Assembly: GCF_900104445.1 (NCBI RefSeq)
Contig: NZ_FNJI01000004.1
Span: 158,960 to 222,959, forward strand
DNA length: 64,000 bases
DNA from: Desulforhopalus singaporensis
Lineage (GTDB): Bacteria > Desulfobacterota > Desulfobulbia > Desulfobulbales > Desulfocapsaceae
Direction of reading: 5' to 3'
In this document: in pieces, positions 27,050 through 35,366 of the stretch
Numbering within the stretch: the stretch's first letter is position 1
Layout: each line of letters begins with the position of its first letter
Program-made: the position numbers and the translations under genes
The notes under the pieces: model-generated
The model's database searches: none
Seen by the model: only the letters and a program-made list of their open reading frames with translations
What the model was told of the DNA's origin: nothing

Positions 27050-27936
27050 CTACCCGTATAGTGTTTCTATCCACCTGATAGCCTCAGCATCGTTCACCTT
27101 TCCGTGATACCTCTGAGTTGTGGAAAGGTCAGCATGCCTCAGAATGACCTTGCTGACGATCTCTATTGGTGTTCCTGACTGTGATGCATACGTTGCTGCA
27201 TGACGCTTGAGGTCATGGCGCTTCAATTCGATACCGACAAGCTGTCCAGCCTTTTTTACCATTGACCAGGCGGCGACATAAGAGATAAGAAAGATCCGGC
27301 TGTTCTGGTTGACTCCGTTGGCCTGGATATACTGATTTAACCTTCCCAGGATTTTTCGTGGAACATAAACCGTCTCTGTTTTTTTCCACTTTTAGGGTTC
27401 TGAATGGCCAGTGAGCACTCCAGGACATCGTTTGGTGTGAGATTCAAGACCTCCCCGCCCCCCCTCATACCTCCCCGAGCCATAAGTTCCAGCATAAGCC
27501 GGTTACGCTTGTCTGTGGTCCGGAAGATAATTTCATCAATGGTGTCCTTATCGACGATCTGCCATTGAATGGGTGGTGGGCGTTTGAAAATTTTCTTAAT
27601 GACTGTGGTATTGCAGGGATTAGAGAGAGACGGCAGGCCCGTGTTGATACTGAAATTGTAAAAAGATGAGAGGACTGAATAGCGATTTCTTTTCGTCGCC
27701 TGCTTGTTGTCTTTGGTCAAGTTTAAGAGAAAATCCAGTACTTCCTCCTGAGAGATTCTGGCGAGTTCTCGATCACGGAACCGAGTCGCAAACTTGGAGA
27801 GGACAAACTCACTTGTCTTGACCGTATTTTTTTTTCGAGTTGGCGCGGTAGTACTGCAGATTAAAATCGACAGCCTGTGAGACTTTCGTGATAAACCTCC
27901 TGTGGTTGAGATTCTCGGCATAAGTGCCTTAATCAA
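27050..27936 (-). pseudogene. Phage-type tyrosine recombinase, broken by frameshifts in A-runs
   Basis: The reading order is restored by shifting frame twice. One shift is in an A-run near 27830 (after ...FNLQYYRANSKK into NTVKTSEFVLSKF), the other in an A-run near 27380 (after NPKSGK into VYVPRKILGRLNQYI). The catalytic part has an Arg/Gly-rich region (ARGGMRGGGEVLNL), then LKRHDLKRHAATY, LRHADLSTTQRYHG with the putative Tyr. No good start codon is seen in the first frame. It is probably inactive. It marks the right part of the accessory island. Confidence 0.7.
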
Positions 27937-28203
27937 TTATACCTCAGGAGGTGATTCGAATGGATGGGGTCGGGATCGACCTGGACAGGAACAACTTCAA
28001 ACTGAGGTCAGTCTGCTCATCCTTGAGGGTTCAGGAAACATTTTCAATCTCAACAAAACAGTCTAAGATTAGTGTTCCTACCAAGTCATGGTTGAAACCC
28101 GGCGCTCTCTTGCAGGTAGCGATATAACCAATATGGCTAAAATCCTGTAACCTGATCAAAACAGATAGTATCACTATTCAAGTGAAGGGGATCAACGAGG
28201 AGT

Positions 28204-28554
28204 CTATGCCTTCTTAACAACAGAGCATTTCAGATACATCGAACCTATACCTGGAACTTTGCAAGAAATATCATGGCCATTGACCGGCTCATCCAATAGA
28301 CGAATCCCTTTCACTTTAGTTCCTGATTTAATTGTGTCTTTACCAGCTTTAAGATCTTTAACAACAGTCACAGTATCACCATTTTCCAACACGGTGCCAT
28401 GAGCATCAACAAACTGCGCCGAATCACAAGAAGATTCAGAGGAAACCGCTTCCGGACTCCATTCATGACCGCATTCTGGGCAAATCAAAAGATGTCCATC
28501 TGAGTAAGCATAAGGGGAACTGCATTGAGGGCATATATTTTCTTCTGTCGACAT
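28204..28554 (-). CDS. yjdM: YjdM/PhnA-family zinc-ribbon protein
   Basis: 116 aa. The zinc ribbon CPQCSSPYAYSDG...CPECGHEW is at residues 8-32. The family core follows: VDAHGTVLENGDTVTVVKDLKAGKDTIKSGTKVKGIRL, then GHDISCKVPGIGSMYLKCSVVKK. The length is normal for the family. Once linked to alkylphosphonate use by name (PhnA), its real role is unclear. It stands alone at the right edge of the integrase-rich island. The 349-base gap to 28903 holds only a terminator. Confidence 0.9.
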   Translation of the reverse strand: MSTEENICPQCSSPYAYSDGHLLICPECGHEWSPEAVSSESSCDSAQFVDAHGTVLENGDTVTVVKDLKAGKDTIKSGTKVKGIRLLDEPVNGHDISCKVPGIGSMYLKCSVVKKA

Positions 28555-28864
28555 AGCTGGTTACATATCCTATCTTTCAAGTATCGATTTAATTGCAACA
28601 TCTTCTACAGAAACAAAGCTTCCTACCTATACCAGCTTTGATTCCTATTACAATAGTTGTTTGATTTTTTTTGACCAGTTAGAACCTCAACCTGCCACGA
28701 CACGATACTGTTGTGATATTATACAGATTGCCTAACAACGTTCATGAACTCCGGTCAGTCTCATTCCATGTTCTTGGCACCCTTATAAATACAGGAAATC
28801 TCCTTCAATTAACCATTGGCAGATAGGCTTATTGTTATAACAAATAATATTAAGTTTAAGAAGA

Positions 28865-28898
28865 AACGAACCCTGCATTCTTACAGGGTTCGTTTTAG
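28865..28898 (-). terminator. Terminator of the VOC-family gene
   Basis: 11-base perfect arms (28865-28875 and 28884-28894) with an 8-base loop. On the minus strand the stem is followed by TTTCTT. It lies 6 bases after the stop at 28904. Confidence 0.75.
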
Positions 28899-28903
28899 GT
28901 TAT

Positions 28904-29407
28904 TTACAGCTTATCCTGATAAGCACCGGCAGAGTAGGTTAATTCGTAACTGTGTGAGTAGAGTTCGAAGATGTTGCCGAAAGGATCTTCGCAATAAACC
29001 ATCCTGTATGGCTTATCTCCCGGGTAGTATTCATGTATCGGCATCCTCTGCTTACCACCATGTTCTACAATTTTAGCTACCAAGCCTTCGATATCCGGGT
29101 CCTGAACGGCGAAGTGGAATACTCCATTCTTCCAAAATTCAAAGTTGTCTTCTCTTAATTCAGCGTTTTTGAACTCAAAGATTTCCACGCCGATCTTATC
29201 ACCGGTTGAAAGGTGGGCAATCTTAAAACGATCCCAGCCTTTACCGAAAACATCATCGCACATTATGCCAATTGCCGAATCGTCTGATACAACCTCAGTG
29301 GGAGGCATAATTACGTACCAGCCAAGCACTTTGGTGTAAAATTCTACAGCTTTTTCTAAGTCAGTTACAGATAACCCGATGTGGGAAAATGTTCTTGGGT
29401 ATGTCAT
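28904..29407 (-). CDS. VOC (glyoxalase/bleomycin-resistance-like) family protein
   Basis: 167 aa, a single VOC unit pair: FSHIGLSVTDLEKAVEFYTKVLGW at the N-terminus with the first metal-side His, then GVFHFAVQDPDIEGLVAKIVEHGG, and YCEDPFGNIFELYSHS, with Glu as a metal ligand. Such proteins are metal-dependent lyases or dioxygenases, or drug-binding proteins. It is transcribed divergently from an HxlR regulator, a common pairing in which the regulator controls an aldehyde- or quinone-responsive enzyme. Confidence 0.85.
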   Translation of the reverse strand: MTYPRTFSHIGLSVTDLEKAVEFYTKVLGWYVIMPPTEVVSDDSAIGIMCDDVFGKGWDRFKIAHLSTGDKIGVEIFEFKNAELREDNFEFWKNGVFHFAVQDPDIEGLVAKIVEHGGKQRMPIHEYYPGDKPYRMVYCEDPFGNIFELYSHSYELTYSAGAYQDKL

Positions 29408-29499
29408 TGTTATCTCCTCTTGTTGTGGTTAGTTTATGACTGTTTCGAACATGGTAAAAGATAACCAACTGAATTGACGGAACAAGAAGGCACTATTTT

Positions 29500-29523
29500 G
29501 TTCGACACGAACCTTTTGGTTCG
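29500..29523. promoter_or_regulatory. Candidate HxlR operator
   Basis: GTTCG-ACA-CGAAC (29500-29512) overlaps CGAACC-TTTT-GGTTCG (29508-29523), giving three copies of the same half-site in alternating orientation. It lies between the divergent VOC and HxlR genes. Confidence 0.55.
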
Positions 29524-29583
29524 AAATGACTGGTTTCGGAGCTTTCTGAAGGAAATTTTTTTTGAAAAAAAGGATTGGAGAAC

Positions 29584-29934
29584 ATGATCCAGTGGAAAAA
29601 GAAGGATTACCATTGCCCGGTGGAAGTATCCATGGATATGCTTAGCGGAAAATGGAAATGCTTGATGTTGTGGCATCTAAATGAAGGAACCAAGCGGTAT
29701 AAGGAACTGGAGAGAATAGTACCCGGGGTGAGTCAGAAGATGTTGACGCAGCAGCTGAAAGAGCTGGAACGGGACGGTCTGGTGGTGAGGACCGTTTACC
29801 CGGAGGTCCCGCCCCGTGTTGAATATGATCTTACAGAGCTTGGGAAAACTGCTTTTCCGATTCTTGAAATGATGCACTCCTGGGCAGTGAATCAATTAGG
29901 TGTTGAGGAGGAAAAGGGTTTAGATGCTCCCTGA
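29584..29934 (+). CDS. HxlR-family transcriptional regulator
   Basis: 116 aa from the ATG at 29584 with GGAG just upstream. Family hallmarks: a Cys near the N-terminus (YHCPVEV), LSGKWKCLMLWHL, RYKELERIVPGVSQKMLTQQLKELERDGLV as the winged helix, PRVEYDLTELG as the wing, then MMHSWAVNQ. HxlR proteins often sense aldehydes, quinones or thiol stress through this Cys. It is probably the regulator of the divergent VOC gene. Confidence 0.9.
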   Translation: MIQWKKKDYHCPVEVSMDMLSGKWKCLMLWHLNEGTKRYKELERIVPGVSQKMLTQQLKELERDGLVVRTVYPEVPPRVEYDLTELGKTAFPILEMMHSWAVNQLGVEEEKGLDAP

Positions 29935-30307
29935 TAAGGTTAACCAGTGATGAGAAAAGGATGGTTCATCTTGTTCTTCCTGTAAATCTTGGAAACTGTT
30001 TTTCAGGAAATGTCAGATCAAGTTGAGCCGCAATATCAGAAAGTGTCAGATCTGATCACGATTTTTACATAAGATGAATGTATCTATCTTGTGGGACAGG
30101 GGGTGAAATACCGCGGGGGGACACTTTTCCGGCAGAAACGACGGTTGTGGCGGCGTGGCGGAACTGCCGATGGCAGGGCTGGATTGGAGGGGCGCCGGCG
30201 GATTGCAGGCGATGGTGAGAAAGCGGCCGTCCCGAAACCTGATATATCTACGTGGGGGAGAAATATTTCGGAATCGGGACGGCTCGTAAGAGAGTTCTGG
30301 CGATTGT
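29935..30307. other. Intergenic region with a terminator-like inverted repeat
   Basis: 373 bases after hxlR and after the end of the methylamine operon. Perfect 10-bp arms at 30226-30235 and 30274-30283 enclose a 38-base loop, which may stop the leftward operon. No gene seen. Confidence 0.45.
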
Positions 30308-31543
30308 TTACAAGGTCTTCAACCCCTCTTCCATTATCGAGAAACCTTTTTCAAGCGTATCGTCGGAAATGACGAACGGGGTCAGGACCCGAATCACATT
30401 TCCGTAAATACCGCAAGCAAGAATCACTAGGTTATTTTTAAAACAGTGGTCGACCAGAGCCTTGGCTTTTTCAGGCGCAGGAGTTCCGTCTTCATTGGTC
30501 AGGGCAATGCCGAGCATGGCCCCCAGTCCGCGAACCTCGCCGACGCAGTCAAACTTCTGCTGCCAGCTTGAGAACCTCTCAAGCAGTTTGTCGCCGAGTA
30601 TTTTTGCTTTTGCGACCATCTCTTCTTCCTCGAAGATCTCCATGACTGCAAGTCCTGCAGCGCATGCCAGCGGGTTGCCGCTGTATGTGCCTCCAAGGCC
30701 CGCTCCGTGAACCGCGTCCATGATCTCCGCCTTCCCGACCACCGCGCTAAGAGGCATTCCCGCCGCCAGGCTTTTGGCAACTGTCATGAGGTCCGGCTCC
30801 ACGTCCCAATGTTCTATGGCAAACATTTTCCCAGTCCGGCCCATACCGCTCTGGATTTCGTCGGCTACAAAGAGGATGCCGTGTTCCTTGCAGATGGCAG
30901 CAAGTTCCTGGAAATACCCTTCAGGGGCGGCGATGAAGCCGCCTTCGCCCTGAACGGGTTCAGCGATGACGGCGGCGACATCTTCCGGCGCTACTCCGGT
31001 TACCAGGAGCTTTTTAAAGGCGTCGATGTCACCAAAAGGCGCACGGTAGATTTCCGGGGCAAAAGGACCGAAACCGTACTTGTACGGCTTGACCTTGGCG
31101 GTCATGCTCATGGTCAGAAGTGTTCTGCCGTGATAGGCGTTGTCAAAGACGATGATGCCGGTGCGCTTGGTGTGATAGCGCGCAATTTTAACCGCGTTTT
31201 CGACGGCTTCAGCGCCGGTGCTCAAAAAAATCGCCTTCTTGTCTGAGGTCCCGGGAACCGCCTTGCACAGTTTCTCAGCGAGAAGCACCGCCGAACTGTA
31301 GGGATGGACCATGAAACAGGTATGAAAAAATTTTCCGGCCTGCTCCTGGACCGCCTTGACTACCTTCGGGTGGCAGTGTCCGATGTTCATCACCCCGATA
31401 CCGCCGGCGAAGTCAATGTATTCGTTTCCTTCCACGTCCCTGACTATCGCTCCCGAGGCCGATTCCACATATGCGGAGGTGGAACTGGTGTGGGCATTGG
31501 AAACATAAGAGGAGCGCAGTTCTTGTAATTCCTTGTTATTCAT
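30308..31543 (-). CDS. Class III PLP aminotransferase, 4-aminobutyrate-type
   Basis: 411 aa, normal for GabT. Visible features: FAGGIGVMNIGHCHPKV, FLSTGAEAVENAVKIAR, the YHGRT motif, AEPVQGEGGF, VADEIQSGMGRTG with the PLP Asp, and TVAKSLAAGMPLSAVVG with the Schiff-base Lys, then GGTYSGNPLAC. It transfers an omega-amino group to a 2-oxo acid and yields a semialdehyde. As the last gene of the methylated-amine operon, it may act on the demethylated product of a betaine-type substrate, for example GABA from gamma-butyrobetaine (inference). Confidence 0.85.
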   Translation of the reverse strand: MNNKELQELRSSYVSNAHTSSTSAYVESASGAIVRDVEGNEYIDFAGGIGVMNIGHCHPKVVKAVQEQAGKFFHTCFMVHPYSSAVLLAEKLCKAVPGTSDKKAIFLSTGAEAVENAVKIARYHTKRTGIIVFDNAYHGRTLLTMSMTAKVKPYKYGFGPFAPEIYRAPFGDIDAFKKLLVTGVAPEDVAAVIAEPVQGEGGFIAAPEGYFQELAAICKEHGILFVADEIQSGMGRTGKMFAIEHWDVEPDLMTVAKSLAAGMPLSAVVGKAEIMDAVHGAGLGGTYSGNPLACAAGLAVMEIFEEEEMVAKAKILGDKLLERFSSWQQKFDCVGEVRGLGAMLGIALTNEDGTPAPEKAKALVDHCFKNNLVILACGIYGNVIRVLTPFVISDDTLEKGFSIMEEGLKTL

Positions 31544-31551
31544 GTGCTCGA

Positions 31552-32937
31552 TTACCTTGTTGTGTTGCTCTTGAAATTTCTCACGCAGTTGATGTCGAGA
31601 TCAAGAAGTTCGGCAATGTTATGTTTTGCCTCGATACCCTTGGCGCTCCTTGCGCCGGCATGAAGCGTTCCAAGTTTGAGGTCATTGCGAACTTCGGTCA
31701 TGATGATCGGATCGGTGAGATCGGCTATGGAGACTCCGAGCCTTTCCGCGACATATTTCTTGGCATCACCAATTTTCATAGCTTTGGCCATTTGCATTCG
31801 GGCAACCAGATCTCCGGCCGCTCGCATTCCGCCCATGCCTGAAGCTATTGCGTGAGTAATTGCCATTCCCAGGGGATCGCCTACCCCTACCTACAACCCG
31901 TCGAGTCGACAGACCTCAACCATCGCCTTGGAAGCTTTCGAGGTTATGTCGATCGGGGTGTGGTCGTTAACGGTTACCCCGCCGACCCCCATGCCCATGT
32001 TGGCGTGAATCGGTATCTTGGCAATGTCGGTACACGACTTGGTGAAGGTGATCGCCCTGGCCAGATTCCAGGCGGCGCTTTCAGTGGTGTTGGTATTCAT
32101 TACCGTACCGAAAATATCGACCCCGACCTGCTCGGCAAGCTCCAGCATCTGGTGATTGTACAGACCGGCGAGCCGGACGCCTTCGAATTCGAGGCTGCCG
32201 TGCATGCCCAGTACGAATTCTCCGGCCATTCCCATCTCTATGCTGATGTCGGGATATTTTGCCTTGAGAATCTGCGCGGTCTTAAGACCGGCCAGGGCGT
32301 CGGCGTCGCCTGCGGCACCCACCGTATCGAGGATGATGCCGTCGGCGCCCGATTCATACATGGCGCTGGCGACGTAGACCATGTCGCGTACCGCTTCTTC
32401 CACCGCTTTTTCGTACGACTCTTTGGCCTCGGCTATCCTTCCGGCCGGGAGCAGCTCCGCGGGGTTCGGGAACGGGCCGTCCGGCTGGGAGTACAAGCCG
32501 AGGTTGGGCTGCGCCCCGTAGATGATGGGTGCCGTGGTCGACAGCAGCGCCTGTTCCATCAGCGGCTGTTCATAGGTGACGATGTGTTTGATCGGTTTGT
32601 AGCTGTAATCGACAAAACCCATTTCAAGGGTGTCAGCACCCATCAGCTTTTCATAGATCTGCAGGGCCTGGAGCCTGTCGACGTTGACGTTGGTGCGGAT
32701 CAGCTTGATCGGCGCGCCGTCGTAGGTCAGAACACATTCATAGCCGGGGTCGACCCCCACCGCGGTATAGCGGCATTTCATGATGTCGGCGATATGGTCC
32801 AGATCGTCCTGGCTCAAGGGATCTATTTTCCCTCTCTCTGCCGCGTCCTGGGTACCGGCCACGAGATCTTCCATCAATTCCTTTTCGGTCGTTTCAAATG
32901 GAGTCCCGTCCCCGTATCGGGAAAATATCTTACTCAT
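31552..32937 (-). CDS. mtbB: Dimethylamine methyltransferase MtbB with in-frame UAG (pyrrolysine)
   Basis: 461 residues when UAG at 31891-31893 (codon 349) is read as pyrrolysine, close to the known archaeal length. The residues before it, VEVCRLDGL, and after it, VGVGDPLGMAITHAIASGMGGMRAAGDLVARMQ, are family-conserved around the Pyl site. The UAG is followed by more than 110 open codons in frame, ending in TAA. MtbB moves a methyl group from dimethylamine to a corrinoid protein. The start overlaps the mttB stop (ATGAGTAA) with AAGGAG upstream. Split annotation would give 348- and 104-residue halves. Confidence 0.93.
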
Positions 32938-34408
32938 ATGGCTGTACTCCTTTCTCTTTCTCTGCGTTCTTGACTATCATCCGGATTTTTTCCCTGACTT
33001 CATCCGGCAGCGGCAGAGGCTTGTGGTTGGCCAGAATATCGCGTGCTTTGTTCAGGGCTCTGTCGTAAAGGGACAACGAGCCGCTACTTTCCCATTTGTC
33101 CCGTCCCTTCCTGTCGATTATCGCTGGCTGGGACTGTTCTTTCATATGCTTGAACGTTGAAGGATGGGTCAGGAAATCCTTGAACTGTCCGACTTCCCGG
33201 GTGGCATCTACCGCCAGGGTGTCGTCGTTCACCTTGATTCCCTTTACAACCTGACGGATCATTTTGGCGAATTCGTTGTCCATTACCAACTGGGCGAAGT
33301 CAAAAGTCATGCCTGATTCGATCATACCCAAGCCGTAGATGACATTGGCACCTGCCAATGCCGGTAACAGGGCTGTGAGGGTTTTTTCATGACCAACCTG
33401 GGCATCGGAAATTTTGCTGTCAGCCTAGCTGCCAGCGACAAAGCTGGGCAGCATGTAATATCTGGCAAGTCTCGCCACCGCCGCGCTGATCATTGCGCAT
33501 TCAGGCGATCCAACCGAAGCGCTTGCCAGCCTCAGGTCCATTGCCGTGGTGGAGCTGCCGTAGATGACCTTCGCACCTTTCTGGGTAAGCTGGCTCAGGG
33601 TCACGCCCGCCAGCACTTCGGCGTTGTGATTGACCAGGGTGCCGGCAAGGGTGACGGGGGACGATCCCCCCGACATGGCCATCGACAGGATGTTGACCGC
33701 CATTCCTGTTTTGGCCGAGCCCATTATCACTTCACAGGTATCCTGGACCAGTTTCAACGGGCTGACGGGACAGGTGATAAAGGTTACCAGCGGCCGTTCC
33801 TGGAGCTTGTCCATGCCGCCGGAAATCTCAGCGGCCATCTCAACAATTTTTTCCAGCTGGTATCCGTCAAAAGGACCCATGGTGACATGTTTTGACGTGT
33901 TGTTGAACGTGGCTTCGGCGTTGTGGAGCTGGCCCACCACCTGGGGCACTTCGTGGGCCCCTACCGCCCGTTCATAGATGTCGACCATCTCCATGGCGTC
34001 GGCGAGTTTTGCGGCATTGCCGACATCTTCCTTGGTCGGCGCCTTGATTTCACCGGTTTCGATATCCCTGACCTTGACGCCTTCGCCGAAGGTCGTGAAG
34101 CCTACCCGGCCTCCTTCGAGAATGATGTCATTTTTCGGATCTCTGCCGGCAAGGAAAAGTTTTGAGGGAGCAGTACGAATGGCGTCCTCCACCAGGTAGG
34201 GCGGAAGTTTGACGATTTTCGTCTCCCTGTTGATTTTTGCACCTCCTTCTTCGAATACAGCCAGGGCCTCTTCGCTTTCAACGAAGACCCCGGTGTGTTC
34301 GAGAATTTCCAGGGTCGCGCCGTGGATTTCCTCGAGTTCGTCGTCGGAAAAGAGCGGCAGGCTGAAACCGGTGGTCCGTTCCATTCCTGCGCGTACATTT
34401 CGCCTCAT
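32930..34408 (-). CDS. mttB: Trimethylamine methyltransferase MttB with in-frame UAG (pyrrolysine)
   Basis: 492 residues when UAG at 33425-33427 (codon 328) is read as pyrrolysine. The context MLPSFVAGS-O-ADSKISDAQVGHEK matches the Pyl site of MttB. Frame continuity holds through GANVIYGLGMIESGMTFDFAQLVMDNE to the TAA near 32930. AAAGGAGG precedes the ATG. MttB demethylates trimethylamine, with Pyl as the active-site electrophile that binds the amine, and passes the methyl group to a corrinoid protein. The neighbours are the corrinoid protein and MtbB. Confidence 0.95.
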
Positions 34409-34529
34409 AATACCTCCTTTACTGTAATTGCTTTACTGCGTTGGTTGAGCTCCGAACTAAAGCCGGGCCGCTTTTTCCCTTTATAAAAGAAGGCGGCAGA
34501 CCTGGCCTGTCTTGTACTTTTGTCAACGT

Positions 34530-35189
34530 TTATTTGCCATTTATGATTTCCTTGACCCTGCGGATTCCGTCCTGGGCGTCTTCGGCATAGGCGTCCGCCC
34601 CGATCCTTGCCGCCCAGCGGGGGGTGCATGGCGCGCCGCCCACCATGGTGGCGAACCGGTCTCTCAAACCGGCGCTTTTAAGAGCCTCTTCGAGGATCTT
34701 CTGCTGGCTCATGGTGGTGGTCAGCAGGGCGCTTGTGCCGATGATGTCCACATCGTGCTCAACGGCTTTTTCTATTATCGTGTCGGTGTCCACATCCCGG
34801 CCCAGGTCGAACACCTCAAAGCCGTTTGCCCTCATCAGCGAGACCACAATGCATTTGCCGATATCGTGCACGTCTCCTTTCACCGTGGCGATGAGGATTT
34901 TGCCTTTTTTGCCCTGCTTTTTGCCGTTGTCTGTGTTGGTGAGGGCGTCGTTGACGATATCCGTTGCCGACTTCATCGCATCGGCCGCCTGCATCAACTC
35001 CGGCAGAAACATCACGCCGCGTCCGAAATGGTCGCCCACCTCGGTTATGCCGGGAATAAGTGCCTTGTCCATCAGTTCAAGAGGGTCATGACCAGATGCA
35101 ATAATCTGTCTGGCAATCGCTTCCACGCCTTCTTTGTCCTGCTCGACAAGAAGTTTTTTCGCTTTTTCCAGGATCTGTGCTTCAATCAT
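34530..35189 (-). CDS. Methylamine-type corrinoid protein (MttC/MtbC family)
   Basis: 219 aa. The N-terminal helical cap (about 1-90, with PGITEVGDHFGRG and FLPELMQAADAM) is followed by the B12-binding Rossmann domain with KGDVHDIGK, holding the DxHxxG base that coordinates cobalt, and SALLTTTM and GGAPCTP. It accepts methyl groups from MttB-type enzymes and gives them to a second methyltransferase. It is the only corrinoid protein in an operon that has three methyltransferases, so it may serve all three. GAGGAACA lies before the ATG. Confidence 0.92.
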   Translation of the reverse strand: MIEAQILEKAKKLLVEQDKEGVEAIARQIIASGHDPLELMDKALIPGITEVGDHFGRGVMFLPELMQAADAMKSATDIVNDALTNTDNGKKQGKKGKILIATVKGDVHDIGKCIVVSLMRANGFEVFDLGRDVDTDTIIEKAVEHDVDIIGTSALLTTTMSQQKILEEALKSAGLRDRFATMVGGAPCTPRWAARIGADAYAEDAQDGIRRVKEIINGK

Positions 35190-35366
35190 CTTCTGTTGTT
35201 CCTCTTTGTTGCAAAAGTTGTCTCAAGGATGCAGTTCGGTACTTTGTCCGACTCCTGCTGTAAGTAGTTGCCCGTAGTTAAATCCTTTGCCTTGCCGATC
35301 GGTTGCCGACCCGAACCGTCCTGGCAGGCCCGGAATCACATCCGGGCCTGCGGTGCATCTCCATCT

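Noticed and set aside
31552..31866. Separate 104-residue gene after mtbB
   Set aside because: It is the C-terminal part of MtbB past the UAG, in the same frame.
31852..32973. 373-residue plus-strand frame
   Set aside because: Antisense of mtbB; it even spans the amber site, with no motif of its own.
32930..33358. Separate 142-residue gene after mttB
   Set aside because: It is the C-terminal part of MttB past the UAG; no ribosome site belongs to its ATG.
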